Assembly (NCBI GenBank): GCA_030431165.1
Contig: JAUIJQ010000185.1
Span: 1 to 6,642 of the forward strand
Origin: Rhodothermia bacterium
GTDB lineage: Bacteria; Bacteroidota; Rhodothermia; Rhodothermales; JABDKH01
Reading direction: 5' to 3'
DNA: 6,642 nt
In this document: piece by piece, positions 1-6,298 of the stretch
Layout: every line of letters starts with the position of its first letter
How positions within the stretch are numbered: the first letter of the stretch is position 1
The notes under the pieces: generated by a model
What the model saw: only the letters and a program-made list of their open reading frames with translations
What the model was told of the DNA's origin: nothing
Databases searched by the model: none
Made by a program: the position numbers and the translations under genes

Positions 1-22
1 CGTGCTACCGGCGGTGTCGAGC

Positions 23-1414
23 TCAATGCTCGATGGTGAGCAGCCATGAGCTCTTCTGGCTCTTCGACTCGACGATTGCGCGTTCGGTTACTGCCTGTTG
101 CGTCGACGTGTAGTTGCCTACTACAACGCGGTACGCAACCGAACCGGGTCCCGCGTCGTCGACAACAACGCGCAGGTCAGCGAGTCCACGACCGGCATAG
201 CGACGTACGGCACGATCAGCCTGAGCCTTGCTTGTGTGGGATTCGATAACCCACGCGAAGGTCCTGTTTTCCGTGTCGACAACGATGGGGGCGCGCCGAT
301 TTCCCTGCGTTTGTTCGCGGGGTGTCACACTATTGCGCCGGTTCGGGTTGCCGACGATGTATTGCTCGCTTCCGTAGTCGGGCGAAACCTGGACGATGGC
401 CCACGTGGAATCAGAGCCAAACTGGTTGAACGCCACAACCTTCACCATGTAGTATCCCGGATCGCTGTAGGCGTGGACAATATTGTTGCCAAGTGCATTG
501 ACGCCGTCACCCATGTCCCATCGATACTGGATTGGCCACGCCGGATGCGGCGCCGTGCGCACCCGGTAGTTCTCTTCCTCTCCCACGATGAGATCGCGCC
601 GGCCGTAGATCGAGTCAATGCGAACGGCCATCTGAGCCGCGACCTCCGAAGGTGACAGCGCCGTTTCGGGTTGAGCGTCCACCGTCTCCGCAATTGGCGG
701 CCTGTACGGTGTGGGCGTTCGAACCGGTGGCGATGGCGCCGCGCGCTGACCTGGGAGCTTGATGCTCAACTCCAATCCGAGATTTGCCAGCAGGTCAAAC
801 CCGGCACCGGCCTCGATGCCGTCAGACGCCCTGTCTGGTGTCACGGCGTCAACCCGCAACATTGGCGTTACCGCAATCGAACGACTCAAAGACATCCGGT
901 ATCCAAGACCAAGACCAAAGCCCCGGCCCCTTTCCGGCCCCCCAAAGGAGACGAGCGCCGCGGCCTCGGCAACCGGCGAGTTTCCGAGTGCATTGAGGTA
1001 TCCGCGCGCGCCAAAGCGGAGCAGCGCCAACGTTGATCCTTCGCCGTGGCCGGCAACGTTCCAGTTACCCGTCAGCGAAGCGCCGATACCGAACTGAGCG
1101 TTCGGGTGATAATAGACCGACAGGTTGTTGCCCATGCCGTGTCCTTGATGCGGCGCCGAGGCAAGATCGCCGTAGTAACGAACCAGACTTGGCCCGACGG
1201 ACACAACGGCGCCACGACCGCTATCACGGGCTTGCGACCACGCTGTGTCAGTAACGAGGAGGCTGAGCGTCAGGAGAAATAGCGTGGCGACTGCGCCAGA
1301 GAACCTTCGTCGGTACGCAGCATCGATCCCGGTCTGCCCTCCCCGTCGACCTCGACCAATCCGCCGAGCATGTCGCGTCGAAAGATCACCGGGCCTGCCA
1401 TCGCGAGCGAACAC
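23..1414 (-). CDS. Outer-membrane beta-barrel/PKD/SPOR protein
   Basis: The frame encodes a secreted multidomain protein (463 aa if read from GTG 1414). On that numbering a signal peptide lies at about 35-62 (RRRFSG, a hydrophobic core, then AWSQA before the cut). A glycine-rich beta-strand region (about 68-220, with GPSLVRYYGDL, ASLTGNWNV, LLRFGARGYL and FGLGLGYRMSLS) resembles small outer-membrane barrels. A proline-rich linker (224-243) leads to a PKD domain (about 264-343, with RWDMGDG and HAYSDPGYYMVKVVAF), then a SPOR domain (about 385-460, with FAWVIESHTSKAQA and YRVVVGNYTSTQQA). SPOR domains bind denuded peptidoglycan, so the protein could tether outer membrane to cell wall. The start is uncertain. 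GTG 1414 is the only usual start codon near the signal peptide, but it has no ribosome site, puts 34 residues before the signal peptide and overlaps the CPBP gene by 145 bp. ATC 1327 has a well-spaced GGGGAGGG. A frameshift is another explanation. Confidence 0.82.
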   Translation of the reverse strand: MFARDGRPGDLSTRHARRIGRGRRGGQTGIDAAYRRRFSGAVATLFLLTLSLLVTDTAWSQARDSGRGAVVSVGPSLVRYYGDLASAPHQGHGMGNNLSVYYHPNAQFGIGASLTGNWNVAGHGEGSTLALLRFGARGYLNALGNSPVAEAAALVSFGGPERGRGFGLGLGYRMSLSRSIAVTPMLRVDAVTPDRASDGIEAGAGFDLLANLGLELSIKLPGQRAAPSPPVRTPTPYRPPIAETVDAQPETALSPSEVAAQMAVRIDSIYGRRDLIVGEEENYRVRTAPHPAWPIQYRWDMGDGVNALGNNIVHAYSDPGYYMVKVVAFNQFGSDSTWAIVQVSPDYGSEQYIVGNPNRRNSVTPREQTQGNRRAPIVVDTENRTFAWVIESHTSKAQADRAVRRYAGRGLADLRVVVDDAGPGSVAYRVVVGNYTSTQQAVTERAIVESKSQKSSWLLTIEH

Positions 1415-2163
1415 ATTGCAACCAGTGCAACGAGGTGTACCGGCTCGGGCACCATCCCGCCCGGAATCACCAGATTGATCGAGGCGTGCGCTGCGATTGC
1501 TATGCCAAGGTGTCCCGACTGCAGGTACAGAATCGACAGTACCGTTCCGACGAGGCAGGTCTGCACCACGTAGAGGAGCGTCGTCGCAAGGGCGGCATCT
1601 GCACGTATCGCGGCCGGTATGTGGTTGAGGCCGAAGTAGCTCTGGACTACAATGATCGCAATCAGGATACAGCGATCGTCCGACCATGAGCCGTTGCGAG
1701 CGCGAAGCAGCAGGGCCATCTGGATCAACAGAAACCCACGGTAGAAGATCTCTTCGGGCACCGCCGATCCAACCGTGGCCGTCAATACGCCGCCGAGCGC
1801 CAAGCGCATGTCGAGCAGCGTCGTTGGTCGCGCAAACAGCAACGTCGCAGCAACCGGTATCGCAATCAGGAAAACTATTGGCATCGCGAAGCGATGCATC
1901 CGGCGTTTCACCAGCAGAAAGTCCGCAGGCCGAAGATTCGCCAGGGCGCCCACGCCGATTCCGACCACGATCGCGAGCTGCAGGAGCCCGACGAGCGTCG
2001 AGGGCGAGACGATCCCGAGTGTGACATGCTCGATGGGGTACGCCACGTGGTACAGGAACCACGCTGAAAAGAACACTGCTTTCAGCCCAAGGTGCACGGC
2101 CGCGACGACCACAATCGCCGTGGTAGACACGGGAACCATCGACCGATATGAATACGGATGCAT
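1270..2163 (-). CDS. CPBP family intramembrane metalloprotease
   Basis: This 297-aa polytopic membrane protein belongs to the CPBP (CAAX protease and bacteriocin-processing, also called ABI) family, whose members cleave substrates within the inner membrane. The family motifs are all visible: EEIFYR at 137-142 (EExxxR; E137, E138, R142), FGLNH at 177-181 (FxxxH) and HASIN at 226-230 (HxxxN). About seven to eight hydrophobic segments can be seen, near 11-30, 55-75, 92-110, 122-136, 165-180, 192-214, 217-233 and 240-260. The last 35 or so residues are polar and look unlike family sequence. They overlap the next gene in another frame, so the natural C-terminus may be earlier or altered by a frameshift. 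The start used is ATG 2163; ATG 2139 (residue 9) is an alternative that would leave the inverted repeat in the leader. The substrate is unknown. CPBP enzymes are not prepilin peptidases, and a pilus role is only suggested by position. Confidence 0.9.
   Translation of the reverse strand: MHPYSYRSMVPVSTTAIVVVAAVHLGLKAVFFSAWFLYHVAYPIEHVTLGIVSPSTLVGLLQLAIVVGIGVGALANLRPADFLLVKRRMHRFAMPIVFLIAIPVAATLLFARPTTLLDMRLALGGVLTATVGSAVPEEIFYRGFLLIQMALLLRARNGSWSDDRCILIAIIVVQSYFGLNHIPAAIRADAALATTLLYVVQTCLVGTVLSILYLQSGHLGIAIAAHASINLVIPGGMVPEPVHLVALVAMCSLAMAGPVIFRRDMLGGLVEVDGEGRPGSMLRTDEGSLAQSPRYFS
1337..1344 (-). promoter_or_regulatory. Candidate ribosome binding site GGGGAGGG inside the CPBP gene end
   Basis: On the minus strand GGGGAGGG lies 9 nt before an in-frame ATC (1327-1325) and 13 nt before an out-of-frame ATG (1323-1321). 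It is the strongest purine tract near the signal peptide of the SPOR protein and may mark its true translation start. It could equally be chance within GC-rich coding sequence. Confidence 0.35.
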
Positions 2164-2179
2164 GCCATCCGTATCGGTC
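2141..2179. repeat. Interrupted inverted repeat across the CPBP start codon
   Basis: The right arm 2166-2179 (CATCCGTATCGGTC) is the exact reverse complement of GACCGATACGGATG. The left arm 2141-2160 holds that same 14-mer split by six extra bases (GACCGATA, TGAATA, CGGATG). The loop is CATGC at 2161-2165, which contains the start codon of the minus-strand gene (2163-2161). On the mRNA this would form a bulged hairpin with the AUG in the loop and the purine-rich leader in the stem. It could limit translation or serve as a protein-binding palindrome. There is no T-tract, so a terminator is unlikely. Confidence 0.55.
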
Positions 2180-2235
2180 CACCCATGGGCCTACGTTAGC
2201 CGCAAGACGCGATATGTCCCCGATCTGCGACAGAG
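2164..2235. other. 72-bp gap between pilOP and the CPBP protease gene
   Basis: This is the only noncoding gap in the window longer than a few bases. I see no convincing sigma70-type promoter and no intrinsic terminator with a T-tract. One arm of the inverted repeat at 2141-2179 lies in it. The gap leaves open whether the last two genes are transcribed with the pilus operon or separately. Confidence 0.6.
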
Positions 2236-3183
2236 CTAGCGACCGTCCACCGGTTGCATCTGCACTCCCGGTCGCTGTGCGTTGTCAAGCTGCTGGACGT
2301 CCATGGCCAGATCAAAGACCATGGCTTTGCCACCCTTGTTCAGCCTTACACGTACGCGGGCGTTCGCCGGATCAATCGCAACAACGGTTCCAAGGTAAAT
2401 CCTGTCACCCTCTTCCACGACGTACTGGAATCCGTCGTCATCAAAGACGGCGCGACGACCAACAATCGATACGAGCTGTGCCCGCTCGACGTCCAGTAGC
2501 AATTCGTCGTTTGGAGGCAGGTCGGTGCGAACTACCGGGAAGAACGAGTTGTGGGAGGGCGAGTGTCGCGGAAGCAGGCTCCGCGGAACAGGCACAAGTA
2601 CACTATCAGCCGCCGAGATCCCGTCCCGTCCTGCGAAGTACGCGTCGAGCTGAAACGAGAAGTCCACCATATCATAGCGGCGCGGCTTCTGTGTTGACCG
2701 GTTCTCCTTGTACACCGGCTTGTAGCGTACGGTCAGGTCCGAGATGCGATAGAACTCGCGGTTATTTTCGATGTGCCAGACAAAGTGGTACATATTCGAG
2801 AAGTACGCCGTCGCACGAATGTCGAACGTGTGGTAGCTGAACTCCGGTGTGTTCGTCGTGCCTTCGAGGTCGACATCAAACCGTTCGAAGCCCTGTGACG
2901 TCAGGTCTTCGAGGTATAGGATCATGTCGGCCGTATTGAGATCGACGGGAACGTCTTTGTAGCGCGTATTCCATTTCGCGAGCGAAGCCTCGGCCATCTC
3001 CAGTGACTCAGCGTGCTCGACGAGAAGTTGCGACACTTCAGCCTGCTGGAGAGACGCCAACTTTATGGTGTCCTCAATAGCCTGGAGCTTGGCGGGCTGA
3101 CTTACGCGTGTCAGGTAGTTGCCCACGACGACGACAACCACCAGCCAGGCTAGCGGGACCAACGTGTTTATGAAGTGTCTCAT
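2236..3183 (-). CDS. PilO-PilP fusion, type IV pilus alignment complex
   Basis: This 315-aa inner-membrane protein faces the periplasm. A short cytoplasmic N-terminus (MRHFINTL) leads into one membrane helix (about 8-24), a coiled coil (about 30-72) and a PilO-like ferredoxin fold (about 75-185, including FDVDLEG, FDIRATAYFSN and VDFSFQLDAYF). A proline-rich linker (about 195-215) with FFPVV follows, then a PilP-like beta-domain (about 212-296): ERAQLVSIVGRRAVFDDDG, then VEEGDRIYLGTVVAIDP, then a short strand pair. PilP proteins carry this lvGi...A....G....v..Gd.iG.v..I pattern and contact the secretin PilQ. PilP is normally a separate lipoprotein; here there is no lipobox, and the domain is anchored through the PilO part. 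The gene starts inside the stop of pilMN (ATGA). The PilO call is strong from context and topology; the PilP domain rests on pattern resemblance and could also be a general secretion type II GspC-like beta-domain. Confidence 0.85.
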   Translation of the reverse strand: MRHFINTLVPLAWLVVVVVVGNYLTRVSQPAKLQAIEDTIKLASLQQAEVSQLLVEHAESLEMAEASLAKWNTRYKDVPVDLNTADMILYLEDLTSQGFERFDVDLEGTTNTPEFSYHTFDIRATAYFSNMYHFVWHIENNREFYRISDLTVRYKPVYKENRSTQKPRRYDMVDFSFQLDAYFAGRDGISAADSVLVPVPRSLLPRHSPSHNSFFPVVRTDLPPNDELLLDVERAQLVSIVGRRAVFDDDGFQYVVEEGDRIYLGTVVAIDPANARVRVRLNKGGKAMVFDLAMDVQQLDNAQRPGVQMQPVDGR

Positions 3184-4997
3184 GGGCTTTCGTGTGTGTG
3201 CTGAGCGGTCTCAGCAAGTCCTTCAAGTGCGATACGGTCTGCTTCATCAAGCTCGGCGCTGTTTTCCCGCAGGAACTCAGCAACTTGCGGTAGCTGCGGC
3301 CGCGTCGGAATGGAAATAGCAAAAGAGTACACTCGCAGCCCTTGAATCTCCGCGAACGTAAGCTTGTCGATTGATCCCTCCCACTCCTGCGCAAACCTTG
3401 CAATATTGCTACGCTGAAGTGCATTCCCCTCGACATAAAGCATGTTCGCGTCAGGGGTCCATGCGGTGAGCCAGATATCGCCAATGCCGGCGGTTGCACG
3501 CGTCATCCGGTCAAGCGTTGTAGACCACCGGTCGCTCCCGATGAGGAGGGAGTCGAGCACGATGAGCGCGCGGCTGTATCGAGCCGAAAGCGCCTGCAGG
3601 CTGTCCACGCGACTGCGCAGTAGCGCGGGATCCTCGGTTGGAAACTCAGGTGGATCAAGCGCAACTTCCGCCTCCAGAAGCTGAACCTCTTCCTGGGCCT
3701 TCAGGACCTGGATCGTATAGAACAGGCTAACCCCGAACAGCAGCAAGAGCGCGGCATACGAGTGCCACTGCAAACCCAGCTTGCGCCGCGTCCGTGCCCC
3801 CCGACGCTTCTTCTCGAGAATGTTGATGAGCGGCGACACGTTGCCCTCGGCCCGCCAATCCTCCAGCAGCCGCAATGCAACGCCGACAGCAGGTACAGTC
3901 TGCGGGCGGACGCGTTCCGGCACTGTTGCCTCGTCCAGATTAAATCCTTCGAGCAGCTCTCGCAGCCCATAGACCGTGGACTCAGGAAAGAACGACTGGA
4001 AACTCTCTGTGACATCGTCCCGGTGATGCTCGGCGACGGCGTAGATCTCCTCTATATCACCGATGCGGAGCTCATCTTGCTTGAGCTGGACGCGACTGCA
4101 CACAGTATCCAGCGGATCCGACGACGTGACGGAGCGGAGCTCTTCGTACCGATCCAGTCTGCCGTCGCGCAGGAACAGGATGCTTGTTTCCGACAAACCG
4201 ACGCGAACAATCGCGACAACACCCGACCGGGCTGACGGTCGCCGGGTCACCATGCTGGCGAGCAGGCTGAGCTCTGAATCAACCAGGTAGGCCGGTGGCA
4301 CGGCAGACTTGGTGTGTCGTGCAACGCCATCAAGCGCATCTACTATCGTATCAGGCGTGGCGCCGGCAACGGCGAGGTACCGCCAGCGGGACTGATCGTC
4401 GGTCATCGGCACGAAGTCGACCCGGGCTCCGTCAACCGTGAGCGACGGCGACTCGACGAGCTTGCTGACGAGGATCTTGCGCTGCGCCTTGCTGATTCCG
4501 ACATCACGCACTGAGCCAACAGGGGTCTGCCTGTTTCGTGGTACCGGGACACCAATTTCCTGGTAGTACACGTCGGGCGCTGCGATGCAGAAAGCGAGTC
4601 GCGGATTAGGGTAGCCGTCTTTCCGACATTCAGCAAGAATCTCCCGCAGTTGAGTGACGATCGGTGACGCGTCACGCCGTGGCTTCTTGATCGTCTCAGT
4701 GCGCGATGACGAACCAGTCACGCCAAGCGCCTCTAGTTCACCGGCAAGGAACGGGTCGCTGTCTGATTGTCCGGGCCCGTCAGAGACTTCAAGGACATAG
4801 TCGGATCCGGACGTATCCTGGAGACCCGGAATTGCGGATGCGAGATCAACAACGCGCTCGTTTCGGCGCGCACGCGGCCTCACATACCGACCCATGATGT
4901 GGATCTTCTCACCCTTCTCGGCCCGCCGCAGCAGTACACCTTCTACGGTGGACTCCGCAACGAACACTCCAAGGACCGCAGCATTCTTCTGGCTCAT
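3180..4997 (-). CDS. PilM-PilN fusion, type IV pilus alignment complex
   Basis: This 605-aa protein joins two pilus assembly proteins that are normally separate. Residues 1 to about 385 resemble the actin-like cytoplasmic protein PilM, with an N-terminal strand LGVFVAESTVEGVLL, a second core strand VVAIVRVGLSETSILF (260-275) and a helix VPAVGVALRLLEDW (368-381) matching the PilM C-terminal part. From about 388 the protein reads like PilN: the cytoplasmic peptide NVSPLINILEKKRR (386-399, compare the PilN INLLP motif), a basic stretch, one membrane helix (about 413-430), a coiled coil (430-475) and a periplasmic ferredoxin-like domain to about 565. In the usual complex PilM grips the PilN INLLP peptide, so the fusion makes that contact internal. 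The N-terminal phosphate-loop Asp and Gly of PilM are not conserved (see findings). The TGA overlaps the pilOP ATG as ATGA, which implies coupled translation. The start ATG has only a weak ribosome site but gives a normal PilM N-terminus. A disordered acidic insert lies near 50-110. Confidence 0.88.
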   Translation of the reverse strand: MSQKNAAVLGVFVAESTVEGVLLRRAEKGEKIHIMGRYVRPRARRNERVVDLASAIPGLQDTSGSDYVLEVSDGPGQSDSDPFLAGELEALGVTGSSSRTETIKKPRRDASPIVTQLREILAECRKDGYPNPRLAFCIAAPDVYYQEIGVPVPRNRQTPVGSVRDVGISKAQRKILVSKLVESPSLTVDGARVDFVPMTDDQSRWRYLAVAGATPDTIVDALDGVARHTKSAVPPAYLVDSELSLLASMVTRRPSARSGVVAIVRVGLSETSILFLRDGRLDRYEELRSVTSSDPLDTVCSRVQLKQDELRIGDIEEIYAVAEHHRDDVTESFQSFFPESTVYGLRELLEGFNLDEATVPERVRPQTVPAVGVALRLLEDWRAEGNVSPLINILEKKRRGARTRRKLGLQWHSYAALLLLFGVSLFYTIQVLKAQEEVQLLEAEVALDPPEFPTEDPALLRSRVDSLQALSARYSRALIVLDSLLIGSDRWSTTLDRMTRATAGIGDIWLTAWTPDANMLYVEGNALQRSNIARFAQEWEGSIDKLTFAEIQGLRVYSFAISIPTRPQLPQVAEFLRENSAELDEADRIALEGLAETAQHTHESP

Positions 4998-5006
4998 GGC
5001 TTGGTA

Positions 5007-6296
5007 CTATTGCTGTATCAGTTTCAACAGGCGCCGCTTGTTGTTCGCGTAGGCGAGCGCCGTCTCGGCCGTGATGGCTCCGTCCTGCAGGAGCCGATAC
5101 AGGTCCTGCTCAACGGTAAGCTGGCCCTGGTCGTGACCGGACCACATCATCTGGTAGATCTCGGCCGTGTTGTTGTTCTTGATTGCGGAGCGCGCTGACG
5201 GCGTCATCCACAACACCTCTTTGGCGAGGATCCTTCCGCCACCGACCGCAGGCACCAATCGCTGGCAAACGATGCATCGCATGATGTCGGCAATGCGCAT
5301 CCGGATTCTGTCCTGTTCAATTGGAGGGTATTCGGCTACGATGCGGTCGATGGTTTCGATGGCGCTTCCGGTGTGCAACGTCGAGAAAACTTTGTGTCCC
5401 GTGTCGGCAAGCTCCATCGCTGTCGTGATTGACTGCGCATCGCGCATCTCGCCGACGACTACGATATCCGGATCCTGTCGCAGCGCCTGCACCATACCGT
5501 CCACGTATGTCGCGACATCTGCACCGACCTCGCGGTGCCGAATCGCGCACTTCTTTGATTCGTGTATGTATTCCAGCGGCTGCGCGATGATTATTATCTG
5601 CGCCTCGATGTCCTCGTTGTTGGCGTTAACAATCGCATCAAGCGTTGTGCTCTTCCCGGATCCGGTTACGCCCGTGATCAACGTCAGGCCGTCCCGCAAA
5701 TAGCGAAACAGGAGACCGCGCTCGACCACCGGATGGAACCCAAGCGACCGTAGCGTGCGGGGCTTCCACGCAAGCATGCGCTGGCTCAGCGCGAGATTGC
5801 CGTTGTCGAGAAACACAGTAGCTCTGAATCGTCGCGGCGGAGCACCTTCCTCAACGGCAACCGCCACGCCGTAGTCGACGGCACATCGTTCAAACAATTC
5901 GACATGCTGGCGCGCGTCGAGCTGCGACAGCAGAAAAACATTGCTCTCTTCAACGGACATCCGCCCGAGCGCCGGCTTCGGCACCTTCAATCCGTCGACG
6001 CGGAGCCAGACCACGCCTTGGTACGTCGGGCCACCCATGTCAAGATCAGAAGCGTCTGCACGACACATCTCATCAACGAGCGTGGTCATGGACGCCTTGA
6101 TCTCGTCGCGGATGCTGTCGGGCCAGTCCCTGACACGTTTCGCGTACCACTTGAGTTTGTCAACGCCCTTGAGGGCAACCGGCACGGCGGCCACCAACTC
6201 GCGGGCGTCTCGAGGAAGCGGAAGCCGCTCACCCGAACCAACGGCGGAATCAACAGGCAGGGCGTGTTCACTGCTATGTATGGAAACAAGTCCCAC
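5007..6296 (-). CDS. PilT-type type IV pilus ATPase
   Basis: This is a 429-aa member of the secretion ATPase superfamily that powers type IV pili from the cytoplasmic side of the inner membrane. Numbered from GTG 6296, roughly 70 residues of unassigned N-terminal extension precede the PilT-like N-domain (ADASDLDMGG near 81-90). Then come Walker A GVTGSGKST (209-217, K215), a changed Asp box AQPLE (238-242), Walker B GEMRD (282-286) and the His box TGHKVFSTLHT (299-309, H308). The tetracysteine zinc motif typical of PilB/GspE extension ATPases is absent, and the compact length also favours PilT/PilU. The C-terminal region keeps the PilT pattern (ILAKEVLWMTPS, GQLTVEQDLYRLL, DGAITAETALAYA), but the retraction motif AIRNLIRE reads SARSAIKN (367-374). 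Acidic residues usually found as E-D in IEDPIE are A-Q here. A start at GTG 6314 would add six residues and overlap the upstream gene. The gene is 9 bp upstream of pilMN, in the same operon. Superfamily membership is certain; retraction versus another motor role is not. Confidence 0.93.
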   Translation of the reverse strand: MGLVSIHSSEHALPVDSAVGSGERLPLPRDARELVAAVPVALKGVDKLKWYAKRVRDWPDSIRDEIKASMTTLVDEMCRADASDLDMGGPTYQGVVWLRVDGLKVPKPALGRMSVEESNVFLLSQLDARQHVELFERCAVDYGVAVAVEEGAPPRRFRATVFLDNGNLALSQRMLAWKPRTLRSLGFHPVVERGLLFRYLRDGLTLITGVTGSGKSTTLDAIVNANNEDIEAQIIIIAQPLEYIHESKKCAIRHREVGADVATYVDGMVQALRQDPDIVVVGEMRDAQSITTAMELADTGHKVFSTLHTGSAIETIDRIVAEYPPIEQDRIRMRIADIMRCIVCQRLVPAVGGGRILAKEVLWMTPSARSAIKNNNTAEIYQMMWSGHDQGQLTVEQDLYRLLQDGAITAETALAYANNKRRLLKLIQQ

Positions 6297-6298
6297 GC

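Noticed and set aside
98..655. 185-aa plus-strand open frame
   Set aside because: It is antisense to the PKD and SPOR domains, which are clearly coding on the minus strand. It has no recognisable protein features.
2141..2179. Inverted repeat as an intrinsic terminator
   Set aside because: No T-tract follows on either strand and the stem is interrupted, so a regulatory hairpin or operator is more likely.
1415..2182. Minus-strand open frame upstream of and continuous with the SPOR protein, giving a 719-aa reading
   Set aside because: This stretch lies in another frame of the CPBP gene. Its translation is rich in Arg, Asp and Gly with no domain pattern, while the CPBP frame shows full family motifs. 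Only the part downstream of about 1414 is credible.
2148..2840. 230-aa plus-strand open frame
   Set aside because: It is antisense to pilOP and the CPBP start. The translation is Arg/Ser/Pro-rich with no motif, as expected for shadow frames in GC-rich genes.
3120..3145. GAC/CAC-rich short tandem-like tract
   Set aside because: It encodes the Val-rich membrane helix of PilOP (run of six valines), which explains the repeated codons without a separate repeat element.
3074..3499. 141-aa minus-strand open frame bridging the pilMN/pilOP junction
   Set aside because: It is an alternate frame of two well-supported genes joined by ATGA. Its translation shows no domain.
5167..5703. 178-aa plus-strand open frame
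   Set aside because: It is antisense to the ATPase core containing Walker A, Walker B and the His box. The translation is low-complexity Ser/Thr/Ile.
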